Assembly: GCA_024229695.1 (NCBI GenBank)
Contig: JAAESD010000121.1
Span: 1 to 41,301, forward strand
Origin: a bacterium
Lineage (GTDB): Bacteria > Krumholzibacteriota > Krumholzibacteriia > LZORAL124-64-63
Direction: 5' to 3'
DNA: 41,301 nucleotides
A program made the position numbers and the translations under genes. The notes under the pieces are model-generated. The model worked only from the letters and a program-made list of their open reading frames with translations, did no database searches and was not told the origin of the DNA. Shown piece by piece: positions 1 through 8,654 of this stretch; position 1 is the stretch's first letter; every line of letters begins with the position of its first letter.

Positions 1-60
1 AAAAAAGTAGATAAGAAAAAAGTAGCTAAGAAAAAAGTTGCAAAGAAAAAAGTAGCTAAG
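1..60 (+). repeat. Four tandem 15-bp repeats coding KKVxK
   Basis: Four consecutive 15-base units of the form AAAAAAGTAGCTAAG, differing at only a few positions (GTAGAT, GTTGCA variants), encode the lysine-rich pentapeptides of the truncated gene. Copy number may vary between strains. Confidence 0.8.
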
Positions 61-81
61 AAAAAGGGCAAAAAGAAGTAG
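1..81 (+). CDS. C-terminal end of a lysine-rich protein (truncated by window edge)
   Basis: Frame 1 reads four pentapeptides of the form KKV(D/A)K and then a GKKK end before the TAG at 79-81. The start lies outside the window. Such lysine/alanine tails occur in bacterial histone H1-like proteins and as extensions on DNA- or RNA-binding proteins such as topoisomerase I, so nucleic-acid binding is likely, but the parent protein cannot be named from the tail alone. The gene converges on the minus-strand gene at 151-975, and the two share a terminator. Confidence 0.6.
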   Translation, partial: KKVDKKKVAKKKVAKKKVAKKKGKKK

Positions 82-102
82 TCAAATAGCTAAAAGATAG
101 AA

Positions 103-138
103 AAAAAGAGGCCACAACTTATGTTGTGGCCTCTTTTT
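103..138. terminator. Bidirectional intrinsic terminator
   Basis: A 16-bp perfect stem (AAAAAGAGGCCACAAC paired with its complement) with a TTAT loop. It ends in five T on the + strand and, read from the minus strand, also in a T-run. It lies between the stop at 81 (+) and the stop at 151 (minus), so it can end both convergent transcripts. Confidence 0.92.
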
Positions 139-150
139 AGGGGTTTTTAA

Positions 151-975
151 CTAATAAATAGGTTTAACGTCAATCATCCAGGTTGCACCAAGAGTGAGTG
201 TAGCATTAAATATTTCCTTTGCATAGACAACCTCTTCTGTACCAAAGGAATACGTGGTTGCTCTTATTTCAGCATTAATCTTTAGATTGTCAGTGATAGG
301 GATGAAAGCACCTGTAACGAACTGGAAGTATAGGGCAGTCTTATCCTCCAGAGCACTGAAACGATTGATTACTCCGCCCAATCCGCACCCAAAGTATGGC
401 AGCAGATACTCTTTACTCAGATTTGTAGCATCATAGATAAGTGTGAGGCCACCTGAATAGAGTGTGAAGTCATCTTCGTGGAATGGATTATCATCCTGGA
501 ATCTGGGGTCATTTCGGAAGAAGTCATGATCCCCAGTAGGCTGAAATCTTTCACCAGGAATGTCATTGTTAACTTCAATAATAGTAATATCAGCAGTTGA
601 TTTTGCCATTGAGGCACTGAGGTCAACATGGAAGTTTTCAGAAAGATAGAACCCGATATCGGCAGAAAACAGACTGCCCGGGTTTATTTTTTTGATAGGT
701 GCATCAAGGTATCTGTCTGCATCTCCAGTACCTAGATCCAAATATTCACCATCGTAAAGCCACAAGTTATTACTGCCTTCAGCAATTTGTGCATTAGGGT
801 GAATCAAAGGCAATTCGAAATAAGTACAGCCACTGTAATAGCCGCCGCCAAAACTCAGAGAGATTGTTTTAATTCTTGAAGTCTTTTCAAAAGACTCGGA
901 TATGTCTTCTGCTATCACAATGGAGGAGGCCAGAAGCATAACAGCGGTAAGTGCAAACAGTTTGCGTAAAGTCAT
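151..975 (-). CDS. Secreted outer-membrane beta-barrel-like protein
   Basis: 274 residues. Residues 1-22 form a signal peptide (basic MTLRKLF, a hydrophobic stretch, then VIA before ED as a probable signal peptidase I site). The mature part is rich in Gly, aromatic residues and alternating polar/apolar segments (for example FGGGYYSG, YFGCGLGGVI, LTLGATW), as in small opacity-type outer-membrane barrels. The C-terminus ends in Tyr, not the more usual Phe. I chose the ATG at 975 because AAGAGG lies just upstream; a TTG at 1002 would add nine residues ahead of the signal peptide. No family can be named. It stands alone, convergent with the lysine-rich gene and divergent from the EF-G-like gene. 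Confidence 0.85.
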   Translation of the reverse strand: MTLRKLFALTAVMLLASSIVIAEDISESFEKTSRIKTISLSFGGGYYSGCTYFELPLIHPNAQIAEGSNNLWLYDGEYLDLGTGDADRYLDAPIKKINPGSLFSADIGFYLSENFHVDLSASMAKSTADITIIEVNNDIPGERFQPTGDHDFFRNDPRFQDDNPFHEDDFTLYSGGLTLIYDATNLSKEYLLPYFGCGLGGVINRFSALEDKTALYFQFVTGAFIPITDNLKINAEIRATTYSFGTEEVVYAKEIFNATLTLGATWMIDVKPIY

Positions 976-1126
976 GAAAACCTCTTGTTCAAAACAAGCC
1001 AATATAAAGTAACCAGTCTTTGAGTACTAAAGACGAGAAAACGGTAACGCACTAATTGCTGTCAGGCAAGTGCATTGTACCATTTAATTCTATGTACCTT
1101 TAGTCTAATATGCAAGTCTCACCTTA

Positions 1127-1155
1127 TTGACATGTAGGTTGTAGGGCATTATTAT
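1127..1155 (+). promoter_or_regulatory. Sigma-70-type promoter for the EF-G-like/yebC/ruvCAB cluster
   Basis: TTGACA at 1127-1132, a 17-base spacer, then TATTAT at 1150-1155. Transcription would start near 1162, giving a leader of about 88 bases before the TTG start at 1250. The rest of the 976-1249 intergenic region shows no other clear element; I found no convincing promoter for the divergent minus-strand gene. Confidence 0.7.
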
Positions 1156-1249
1156 AGCATTTCGGTAAAAATCCGTTAAAATTCTTTTTCGATTAACGAT
1201 AAAGACGATAACACGCCATCTATAACACCTCTGAACAGGAGGACCACAG

Positions 1250-3334
1250 TTGAAGACTTATGCCACAGAACAGATTCGTAATGTACTATTAATTGCTCCA
1301 CACGGAGTTGGCAAAACAACATTAGCTGACGCCATGCTTCATGTTTCAGGTTCAGTAGGTCGTCGGGGTGATGTAGATGACGGTAGCTCCATGTTTGATT
1401 TCCTGGATGAAGAAATTGATCGTCATCAAACTATGTCGGGTAGTTTGGCATGGATGGATGTTAATAAAACAAAGTTAAATCTAATCGATGTGCCAGGTGT
1501 TGCTGACTTTAGATGTGATCTTTATGCGGGATTACGTGTTGTTGAAAGTGGCCTGTTCATGGTTAAAGCAGATGGTGGACTTGAAGTTTCCAGTACTGCT
1601 TTGTGGCGTTTAGCACGTAAGCAAAATCTTCCAATGTTTCTTGTCGTTTCAAGAATGGATAAAGATGGCGCTGACTATGAGAAAGTTATGGGCGAGTTTA
1701 CGGAACATCTGGATGGAACTGCTGTTGCGGTACAATTGCCTATCGGCAAAGGAGCTTCTTTCAAAGGTATCGTAGATTTGATTGAAATGAAGGCTTATGA
1801 GTTTGCTGATGGTAAGGCAAGTGCAATAGATATTCCTGCGGATATGGCTGATGCAGTTGAAGAAGCACGCGAAGAATTAATGAATGCTGCTGCTGAGACT
1901 GATGATGATTTAATTGAGAAATTCTTTGAAGAGGGAACTCTCTCTGATGAGGATTTGAAAGCTGGCCTGGCAGCTGGAATTTCTTCTGGTGAAGTATTTC
2001 CTGTATTTGTAACAGCTGCTGCACCTGAAATTGGTGTGAGCACTCTTATGGAAGGCATCGTTTCGTTTATGCCTGCACCATCAGTTGGTCAGACTTTAAC
2101 AGGTACTGAGCTTATTGGTGATGATGAAGCTTCATTAACAACTGCAATCGATGGCCCTACAGTAGCGTATGCCTTTAAGTATCAACGTGAAGCACAAGGT
2201 GGAGATAATACCTGGTTGAAAGTAATCAGTGGTTCTCTGACATCTGGTGGAAATATGGATAACTCTGATGGTAATTCAGAGAGAATTGGTCAGTTAAGCT
2301 TTGCCCAGGGAAAAAACAGAGAAAAAGTAGATTCTGCTTCATGTGGTGATATTGTACTTGCAGCTAAACTGAAGAATACTTCAGTAGGTGCGACCCTATG
2401 TTCATCAGGTGCAGATATTGATCTGGGCGATATTGCCTTTCAGGCTCCTACAAGTTCGGAAGCAATTTTCTGTGTCAATGCAGGCGATGAAGATAAAATG
2501 GGTATTGGACTATCTAAAATTAACGATGAAGACTCTTCGTTTGAGGTTCGTCACGAGCCAGAATTGTCTCAGACTCTGTTGGTAGGCCAGGGAGAGATGC
2601 ACCTTGCATTTATTCTCGAAAAGCTCAAGAAACAGTTCAATGTTGAGTTGGATAGAAAGAGACCAAGGGTTGCTTTCAAAGAGACAATTCGCAAGGCAGT
2701 TGAAGCACATGGTAGATACAAGAAACAATCAGGCGGAAAAGGCCAGTTTGGTGATGTTTGGCTAAAACTTGAGCCTCAGCCTCGTGGCGATGGATTTGAG
2801 TTCGAAAATGCTATCGTTGGTGGAGCTGTTGATGGTAAATTTATCCCTGCTGTTGAAAAGGGTTCAATTGAAACTCTCAAAAACGGTATTGTTGCTGGAT
2901 ATGAAGTCGTCGACATTAAAGTAACACTTTATGATGGTTCTTATCATCAAGTGGACTCAAGTGAAAACAGTTTCAAATCTGCTGCCAGAGTAGCATTGCA
3001 AAATGGTGTTCCAGAAGCTAATCCTGGATTGCTTGAGCCAATTATGTCTGTTACTATCAAAGTGCCAGATACTTACATGGGTGAAGTCATGGGTGATATA
3101 TCAACTCGTCGTGGACAACCTCAGGGTATGGAAGCAGAGGGCCCAATTCAGGTTATCAAGGCTTTAATCCCTCAGGACGAGATGTATCAATATGCTACTT
3201 CTCTAAGAGCAATGACTCAGGGAACTGGCGATTTTGCAATGGAATTCAGCAAATATGCCAATGTCCCTGGTGATGTTGCTAAAAAGCTGATTGATAATTA
3301 CGAGAAGAGCAAAGCTGAAGGTAGTGACGACTAG
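1250..3334 (+). CDS. Elongation factor G-like GTPase (EF-G-2 / FusA2 type)
   Basis: 694 residues, the length of EF-G. The domain order is GTPase, domain II, III, IV (FKETIRKAVEAHGRYKKQSGGKGQFGDV) and V. G1 is normal (A16-PHGVGK-T23), but the switch regions are not: the RGITI motif is absent, the DTPGH motif reads DVPGV (80-84), so the histidine that positions the catalytic water is missing, and NKMD reads SRMD (134-137). These changes, and phrases such as KQSGGKGQFGDVW and YHQVDSSE, match the EF-G-2 paralogue group and not canonical FusA. Mycobacterial EF-G2 is reported to bind GTP but lack ribosome-dependent GTPase activity. Canonical fusA is expected elsewhere in the genome. The TTG start is set by AGGAGG at 1237-1242. 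It is the first gene of a cluster, 16 bases before yebC. Confidence 0.93.
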   Translation: MKTYATEQIRNVLLIAPHGVGKTTLADAMLHVSGSVGRRGDVDDGSSMFDFLDEEIDRHQTMSGSLAWMDVNKTKLNLIDVPGVADFRCDLYAGLRVVESGLFMVKADGGLEVSSTALWRLARKQNLPMFLVVSRMDKDGADYEKVMGEFTEHLDGTAVAVQLPIGKGASFKGIVDLIEMKAYEFADGKASAIDIPADMADAVEEAREELMNAAAETDDDLIEKFFEEGTLSDEDLKAGLAAGISSGEVFPVFVTAAAPEIGVSTLMEGIVSFMPAPSVGQTLTGTELIGDDEASLTTAIDGPTVAYAFKYQREAQGGDNTWLKVISGSLTSGGNMDNSDGNSERIGQLSFAQGKNREKVDSASCGDIVLAAKLKNTSVGATLCSSGADIDLGDIAFQAPTSSEAIFCVNAGDEDKMGIGLSKINDEDSSFEVRHEPELSQTLLVGQGEMHLAFILEKLKKQFNVELDRKRPRVAFKETIRKAVEAHGRYKKQSGGKGQFGDVWLKLEPQPRGDGFEFENAIVGGAVDGKFIPAVEKGSIETLKNGIVAGYEVVDIKVTLYDGSYHQVDSSENSFKSAARVALQNGVPEANPGLLEPIMSVTIKVPDTYMGEVMGDISTRRGQPQGMEAEGPIQVIKALIPQDEMYQYATSLRAMTQGTGDFAMEFSKYANVPGDVAKKLIDNYEKSKAEGSDD

Positions 3335-3350
3335 TCTTCGGAGGTAAGTT

Positions 3351-4106
3351 ATGTCAGGACACTCCAAATGGAGTACAATAAAACGCAAAAAAGGTGCTAA
3401 AGACGCGGCCAGAAGCAAAGTCTGGTCGCGGCTTGCCCGAGAAATAATTGTTGCCGCCAAGCAGGGTGGTGGAGACGAGGATTCAAATGCTCGTTTGCGA
3501 ACTGCTGTGTTGGCTGCAAAAGCCCAGAATATGCCAAACGTCAATATCGACAGGGCCATCAAGCGTGGAACTGGTGAGATAGAAGGCGCAATAATTGAGG
3601 AAATCAATTATGAAGGATATGGTGTAGCGGGTGTTGCTGTATTGGTAGAAACTCAAACTGATAACAGAAACAGAACAACGTCCGATGTTCGTCACCTTTT
3701 CTCAAAATTTGGTGGCAATCTTGGTGCTAACGGTTGTGTGTCATATCTGTTTGAGCAGAAAGGTTCTATAATTCTGGATGCTCAACGTATCGACATGGAA
3801 ACTGCTATGGATGCTGCGATTGAAGCTGGTGCTGAGGACGTCGAGGATGATGGAGAAAACATTGTCGTGACAACCGGTTTTACTGATTACCCATCTGTTC
3901 TTCAGGCGATGCAGGGCAATGAGTTGCCAATCGAGTCTTCTGAAATCATTCAAGTACCTTCTACGGTTATTGAATTGACCGGAAAAGAAGCCGAGACCTG
4001 TATGAAGATGGTTATGGCAATTGATGACCTTGACGATGTCTCACGTGTTTCTGCAAACTTCGATATTTCTGATGAAGAGATGGCAGCAATTCAGGAAAAT
4101 CTCTAA
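3351..4106 (+). CDS. yebC: YebC/PmpR family protein
   Basis: 251 residues, the usual length. The N-terminus MSGHSKWSTIKRKKGAKDAARSK is the family hallmark, followed by NARLRTAVLAAKAQNMPNVNIDRAIKRG and the acidic C-terminal domain. The family was first described as DNA-binding regulators (including of ruv genes), and some members are now linked to relief of ribosome stalling. It lies directly before ruvCAB, as in many bacteria. GGAGG precedes the ATG with a normal gap. Confidence 0.97.
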   Translation: MSGHSKWSTIKRKKGAKDAARSKVWSRLAREIIVAAKQGGGDEDSNARLRTAVLAAKAQNMPNVNIDRAIKRGTGEIEGAIIEEINYEGYGVAGVAVLVETQTDNRNRTTSDVRHLFSKFGGNLGANGCVSYLFEQKGSIILDAQRIDMETAMDAAIEAGAEDVEDDGENIVVTTGFTDYPSVLQAMQGNELPIESSEIIQVPSTVIELTGKEAETCMKMVMAIDDLDDVSRVSANFDISDEEMAAIQENL

Positions 4107-4114
4107 TTGTTCAG

Positions 4115-4139
4115 GGGGCTGTTATGGCCCCAACTTTTT
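4115..4139 (+). promoter_or_regulatory. Small GC hairpin plus T-run between yebC and ruvC
   Basis: GGGGC (4115-4119) pairs with GCCCC (4127-4131) around a 7-base loop, and CAACTTTTT-like sequence follows. It resembles a weak terminator or attenuator just after the yebC stop. The stem is only 5 bp, so read-through is likely. Confidence 0.4.
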
Positions 4140-4156
4140 CCCTGGCAAATCTATGA
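4124..4156 (+). other. Possible 10-codon leader ORF coupled to ruvC
   Basis: ATG at 4124, preceded by AGGGGG at 4113-4118, opens a 10-codon frame (MAPTFSLANL) whose TGA (4154-4156) overlaps the ruvC ATG (4153-4155) as ATGA. ruvC has no ribosome binding site of its own, so translation could reach it by coupling from this mini-ORF. It may also be chance. Confidence 0.3.
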
Positions 4157-4650
4157 TAATATTTGGTATCGACCCAGGATCTCACACGACAGGTTACGGG
4201 ATTATCAAAGATGCCGGTGGACGGTTGTCGATTATTGATTGCGGTACTGTGACAACCAACAGCAAAGATGCTCTTTCTCAAAGAGTCTGCACAATCTACA
4301 AAAAATTAACTGAACTGATTGCAGAGCACCAACCAGATGAAATGGCTGTTGAAGATCTGTTCAATGCCAAGAATGCTCGTAGCTCATTAATACTGGGACA
4401 TGCTCGCGGAGTAGCTTTGTTAAGTGGTGCAATGGCGAATATATCTGTAGCTGAATATGCGCCTCGAGAAGTCAAAAAAGCTCTCACCGGAAACGGCGCA
4501 GCAACCAAAGAACAGGTGAAATTCATGGTAATCAGGTTGCTGTCATTACGGGATGACCCTGGCTCAAATGATGCCAGCGATGCATTAGCAGTTGCAATTT
4601 GTCACTCGATGCGTCGTAATGGGAAAAAGTTGACAGGGGAGTTGAAATGA
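4153..4650 (+). CDS. ruvC: Holliday junction resolvase RuvC
   Basis: 165 residues; the endonuclease that cuts Holliday junctions moved by RuvAB. The four catalytic acids are present: Asp7 (FGIDPGS), Glu67 (AVED), Asp140 and Asp143 (NDASDALA). The ATG at 4153 is chosen because the conserved N-terminus begins with MIIFGIDPG; the frame is open further upstream, but that part is out of frame with yebC and not conserved. There is no clear Shine-Dalgarno directly upstream. The stop overlaps the ruvA start (ATGA). Confidence 0.97.
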   Translation: MIIFGIDPGSHTTGYGIIKDAGGRLSIIDCGTVTTNSKDALSQRVCTIYKKLTELIAEHQPDEMAVEDLFNAKNARSSLILGHARGVALLSGAMANISVAEYAPREVKKALTGNGAATKEQVKFMVIRLLSLRDDPGSNDASDALAVAICHSMRRNGKKLTGELK

Positions 4651-5252
4651 TTGCATCGATAGAAGGCGTTCTTGTTGTCCGTGATTCAGAAGCGGTAATC
4701 AAAACAGGTGGTCTTGGGTTACAGGTTCTGATGCCTGCCAATGAGGCCGAGCTGCTTCCAGCTGAGGGTGAAATAGTACGCTTGCATACACATTTTTCAG
4801 TTCGTGAAGATGGTTGGACTCTTTTTGGTTTTTTTAATGCAAGTAATCTGGCTCTGTTTAAATTGCTTATTTCAGTAAATGGAATTGGCCCCAAGCTGGG
4901 TTTAGGAATTTTGTCAGGATCGAATGCCGGTGAGGTTGCTCTGGCAATTGAAACTGGTAACGAACGTTTTCTTATCGGTTTGCCAGGCATTGGCAAAAAA
5001 ACTGCTGCCAGGCTCGTCGTTGAATTAAAGGGTAAAATCCCTGTAGATATTATGCCGGACAGCAGCCGTGAAGCTCTACCTGCCAGTTTGATAACGAGTG
5101 ATAATGTGGAAGCGGCCATTAGTGTATTGAACGCAATGGGATTACCACGCCAAAAGGCTGAGCTGGCTTTGAGCAAAGCTGCTGCAGCTGAAGAAGGTAT
5201 CGAGGATGATATCGACAGACTGGTTAAAGCTGCTTTAAAACTTCTGTCATGA
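4647..5252 (+). CDS. ruvA: Holliday junction branch migration protein RuvA
   Basis: 201 residues. RuvA tetramers bind the four-way junction and load RuvB. Visible are the N-terminal OB fold (MIASIEGVLVV), the paired helix-hairpin-helix motifs (LISVNGIGPKLGLGIL and LIGLPGIGKKTAARLVVELK) and the C-terminal RuvB-binding domain after an acidic, variable linker. It starts within the ruvC stop codon (ATGA), so it is translationally coupled. Confidence 0.98.
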   Translation: MIASIEGVLVVRDSEAVIKTGGLGLQVLMPANEAELLPAEGEIVRLHTHFSVREDGWTLFGFFNASNLALFKLLISVNGIGPKLGLGILSGSNAGEVALAIETGNERFLIGLPGIGKKTAARLVVELKGKIPVDIMPDSSREALPASLITSDNVEAAISVLNAMGLPRQKAELALSKAAAAEEGIEDDIDRLVKAALKLLS

Positions 5253-5269
5253 AAGAGCTGAGGTAATTT

Positions 5270-6286
5270 GTGACTGACTCCAGACTTACAGATCCAAATC
5301 GCAAGCCAGGAGAATCTGCAGAAGTTTCTTTGAGGCCACAGCATCTCTATGATTTTATTGGCCAGGAAGAAATTAAAAATAACCTGCGTGTATTTATCGA
5401 TGCTGCAAAGGGCAGAGGCGAAGTACTGGATCATGTTCTACTTTACGGACCTCCAGGGCTGGGCAAGACAACACTTGCAGGAATTATTGCCAATGAGATG
5501 GAACTCGATGTAAGACATAGTAGTGGCCCTGCGTTTCAAAATAGCGCAGAACTGGTTGGTCTGTTGACACAGCAAGATGGACCTGGAGTAGTATTCATTG
5601 ATGAGATTCATCGGTTGAATCGCATAGTTGAAGAGTATTTGTATCCGGCAATGGAAGATCTCAGAATTGAAATTGTAGTTGATAGTGGCCCCAACGCTCG
5701 CCATTTCCAACTCGATCTTGAGCCATTTACACTGATTGGTGCAACTACCAGAGCTGGCATGCTCACTGGTGCCTTGAGGAGTCGATTTGGTATTATTTGC
5801 CACCTCGATTTCTATCCTGCCGATGAATTGAAACTGATTGTGCAACGTTCAGCTCAGCTCCTGGGTGTGAACCTGACTGAAGATGGCGCTCTGGAGATTT
5901 CCAGAAGATCACGTGGTACACCAAGAGCTGCAAATCGATTATTACGCAGAGTTCGTGATTTCGCACAAGTGGAAAACTCTGATAAGGTTGACGCTGCAGT
6001 TGCGGATCGTGCTTTGAACAAACTGGGCGTTGATAAACTTGGTCTTGAACCACTTGACCGTCGTTACCTTAAATTGATTGTTGAGCATTTTGGTGGCGGG
6101 CCTGTTGGTATTCAAAATCTGGCAGTATCCCTTGGAGAAGAGTTGGATACGCTTGAGGATGTTATCGAACCATTTTTAATCCAGTCCGGGTTGATGAAGC
6201 GAACTTCAAGAGGACGCGAGATAACCAGCGGTGGGTTGAACCATCTGGGTTTTGTTATTCCTGATTCTCAAGGTGAGCTTTCGTAG
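5270..6286 (+). CDS. ruvB: Holliday junction branch migration ATPase RuvB
   Basis: 338 residues, standard length. AAA+ motor that drives branch migration with RuvA. Walker A is GPPGLGKTT (60-68), Walker B is FIDEIHR (Asp111-Glu112), sensor 1 is IGATTRAG, and the winged-helix C-terminus includes RGREIT. The GTG start at 5270 has GAGGT upstream and a 17-base gap from ruvA. Confidence 0.98.
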   Translation: MTDSRLTDPNRKPGESAEVSLRPQHLYDFIGQEEIKNNLRVFIDAAKGRGEVLDHVLLYGPPGLGKTTLAGIIANEMELDVRHSSGPAFQNSAELVGLLTQQDGPGVVFIDEIHRLNRIVEEYLYPAMEDLRIEIVVDSGPNARHFQLDLEPFTLIGATTRAGMLTGALRSRFGIICHLDFYPADELKLIVQRSAQLLGVNLTEDGALEISRRSRGTPRAANRLLRRVRDFAQVENSDKVDAAVADRALNKLGVDKLGLEPLDRRYLKLIVEHFGGGPVGIQNLAVSLGEELDTLEDVIEPFLIQSGLMKRTSRGREITSGGLNHLGFVIPDSQGELS

Positions 6287-6287
6287 A

Positions 6288-7418
6288 ATGTCGACATATA
6301 AATTTGATCTGCCGGAACAGCTAATTGCCAGAACACCGGTATCGGTTAGAAGTGCATCTAAATTGTTATCGGTTTCAGGGAATGAAATTTCTGACTGTTG
6401 TTTCAATGAACTACCAGATCTGCTTACCAAGGGTGATCTGCTCGTTGTGAATGACTCGCGAGTATTTCCCGCACGACTACTTTTACAATCTCCCAACGGC
6501 GGTAATGTTGAGCTTCTGCTTGTCAGGAGTGAGGCCGAACAGTGGTATGCATTGGCAAAGCCTGCCCGGAGACTTCGCCAGGGAGTTGTGCTTTCCAGCA
6601 GTGATGGTAAGCCAGTTGCAGAAGTAATGGGTAGAGATAGCGAATATGTATTAGTGCGTGGTATAAATTCCGATTTGTTGGATTATGCTGAGGAATCAGG
6701 TCTTATGCCTTTGCCACCATACATTCGCAAAGCCAGAGAAAACGACGGCATAGCTGAAACCAACTCTGAAGATCCCAGCCGCTATCAGACTGTTTATGCA
6801 AATCAAAGTGGATCGGTTGCAGCACCAACTGCTGGTCTGCATTTTGACGATAAACTGTTTTCCAGGCTTGAGCGGGCTGAAGTTTCAGTAGCCAAAGTTT
6901 CTTTGCATGTAGGACCAGGCACATTCAAGCAACCCTCCGAAGAAGATCTGAAGACCAGACGTTTGCACAGGGAAATGTTTTCAATGTCCTCTGATGTCTG
7001 GAATAAAATTGCAGAGACTCGTGCAGCAGGCGGAAAAATAATTGCGGTTGGTACTACTACCTTGCGTGTTCTGGAAACTGTTCATAGGCTTGGTCTTGGG
7101 TTCAAGGAACCGGGTATATATAGTTACCCTGTTAATCATGAGGTCAGGCCCGAATTTGCCGGCAATGCGACTTCAGTTAATGGAGGCTGGGCTGTTGAAG
7201 GTGAAACAAGATTATTTGTAACTCCTCCAGACCGTATTACTGTTGCCGATGGGTTGATTACCAACTTCCATCTGCCTGAGTCGTCGTTGCTGAGATTGGT
7301 TGCATCTTTTCTTGGTGATCGGAGTTGGGAAGATATTTATGAACATGCTGTTAAATACGACTATCGGTTTTACAGTTATGGAGATGCAATGTTGATTATT
7401 CCGAGCAAGGAAAAATAA
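6288..7418 (+). CDS. queA: S-adenosylmethionine:tRNA ribosyltransferase-isomerase QueA
   Basis: 376 residues. It transfers the ribosyl part of SAM to preQ1-34 in tRNA, making epoxyqueuosine. Family blocks seen are the N-terminal YKFDLPEQLIARTPV, LVVNDSRVFPARL, TVYANQSGSVAAPTAGLHFD, LHVGPGTFKQP and the C-terminal YDYRFYSYGDAMLI. I start at the ATG at 6288, one base after the ruvB stop, because the conserved N-terminus begins there; an upstream in-frame start would add 12 residues that lie within ruvB. AAGGTGAG lies upstream. It is followed directly by tgt, the preceding step in queuosine synthesis. Confidence 0.97.
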   Translation: MSTYKFDLPEQLIARTPVSVRSASKLLSVSGNEISDCCFNELPDLLTKGDLLVVNDSRVFPARLLLQSPNGGNVELLLVRSEAEQWYALAKPARRLRQGVVLSSSDGKPVAEVMGRDSEYVLVRGINSDLLDYAEESGLMPLPPYIRKARENDGIAETNSEDPSRYQTVYANQSGSVAAPTAGLHFDDKLFSRLERAEVSVAKVSLHVGPGTFKQPSEEDLKTRRLHREMFSMSSDVWNKIAETRAAGGKIIAVGTTTLRVLETVHRLGLGFKEPGIYSYPVNHEVRPEFAGNATSVNGGWAVEGETRLFVTPPDRITVADGLITNFHLPESSLLRLVASFLGDRSWEDIYEHAVKYDYRFYSYGDAMLIIPSKEK

Positions 7419-8636
7419 ATGCACAAGCTTGATGCACCATTCAAATACAAAGTGATGGCAACTGATAAAGACAGTTCTGCAAGGCGTGGTGCAATTCAAA
7501 CAGGGCATGGTGAAATCCAGACTCCGGTATTTATGCCGGTTGGAACCTCAGGCTCTGTGAAAGCAATGACTTTTGAATCGGTATGGGAAAGTGGAGCCAG
7601 GATTATTCTTGGGAATACTTATCACCTTTACTTGCGTCCCGGTCATGAATTGATCAAGTCATTTGGCGGTCTTCACAAATATCAGGGTTGGGATGGCGCG
7701 ATATTAAGTGACAGTGCCGGGTATCAGGTATTTTCATTATCCAACTTAAATAAAGTTACTGAAGATGGTGTTGCATTCCGATCTCATCTTGATGGCAGCA
7801 AACATCTGTTCACTCCTGAACTGTCGATGGAAATTCAATTGGCACTTGGTTCAGATATTGTAATGGCTTTTGATCATTGTTTGCCTTATGGGGTTGAGGA
7901 GTCAGAAGCTGCAAAAGCTGTAGACAGAACTCATCGCTGGTTGCAACGATGTGTAAAAGCATTTGGTGAAGAGGGCAGAACGAATATAAATGACTGGCAA
8001 CAGGTTCTTTTCGGTATCGTTCAGGGTGGCGTTTATGAGAATGAGCGCAGGAGATCAGCAGCACAGCTGGTTGATCTGAATTTACCTGGTTATGCTGTTG
8101 GTGGACTATCTGTTGGTGAACCAACTTCTGCAATGCGCGAAATGACTGAGCTCACAGCTGGTTTGTTGCCTGCTGATAAGCCTCGATATCTGATGGGTGT
8201 TGGTTACCCAAATGATATCGTTGACAGTGTAAGTCGTGGCATTGATATGTTCGATTGCGTACTGCCAACCAGATTAGCTCGCAAGGGAACTGTGATTACC
8301 AGAGATGGCAGGCTGGTGGTTAAGAATAGTCGGTATCAGGATGACTCCAGGCCGATTGACTCAGAATGTAATTGTCCAGTATGCAAACGGCACAGTCGAG
8401 CTTATATTCGACATCTGTTCCATGCTGGCGAAATGCTGGGACCTATGCTTGCATCCACGCATAATATCTGCTTTTATCAACAGTTGATGCAGGAGATTAG
8501 AGATTCACTAGATGCTGGTGAGTTCAGTAGTTATGCTTCAACGGTTCGGCAGAGATGGATTGATGGAGAGAAACATCGATTGGAAGAAATAGCGAGTGCC
8601 ACTCCCGGTGGTCGCAAGTCTATAAACAATCCTTAA
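7419..8636 (+). CDS. tgt: Queuine/preQ1 tRNA-guanine transglycosylase
   Basis: 405 residues; exchanges G34 for preQ1 in GUN-anticodon tRNAs. The catalytic aspartates are Asp98 (LSDSAGYQVFS) and Asp279 (MFDCVLPTRLAR), and GIVQGG is present. The zinc site is complete: Cys317, Cys319, Cys322 and His348 (CNCPVC and STHN). The ATG abuts the queA stop with no gap, so the two are coupled. It runs about 25 residues longer than the E. coli enzyme, mostly at the C-terminus. Confidence 0.97.
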   Translation: MHKLDAPFKYKVMATDKDSSARRGAIQTGHGEIQTPVFMPVGTSGSVKAMTFESVWESGARIILGNTYHLYLRPGHELIKSFGGLHKYQGWDGAILSDSAGYQVFSLSNLNKVTEDGVAFRSHLDGSKHLFTPELSMEIQLALGSDIVMAFDHCLPYGVEESEAAKAVDRTHRWLQRCVKAFGEEGRTNINDWQQVLFGIVQGGVYENERRRSAAQLVDLNLPGYAVGGLSVGEPTSAMREMTELTAGLLPADKPRYLMGVGYPNDIVDSVSRGIDMFDCVLPTRLARKGTVITRDGRLVVKNSRYQDDSRPIDSECNCPVCKRHSRAYIRHLFHAGEMLGPMLASTHNICFYQQLMQEIRDSLDAGEFSSYASTVRQRWIDGEKHRLEEIASATPGGRKSINNP

Positions 8637-8654
8637 CAGGAGGTTACGGTTAAC

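Noticed and set aside
4021..4152. Upstream extension of ruvC from 4021
   Set aside because: It overlaps the end of yebC in another frame and has no RuvC-like sequence; the conserved N-terminus starts at 4153.
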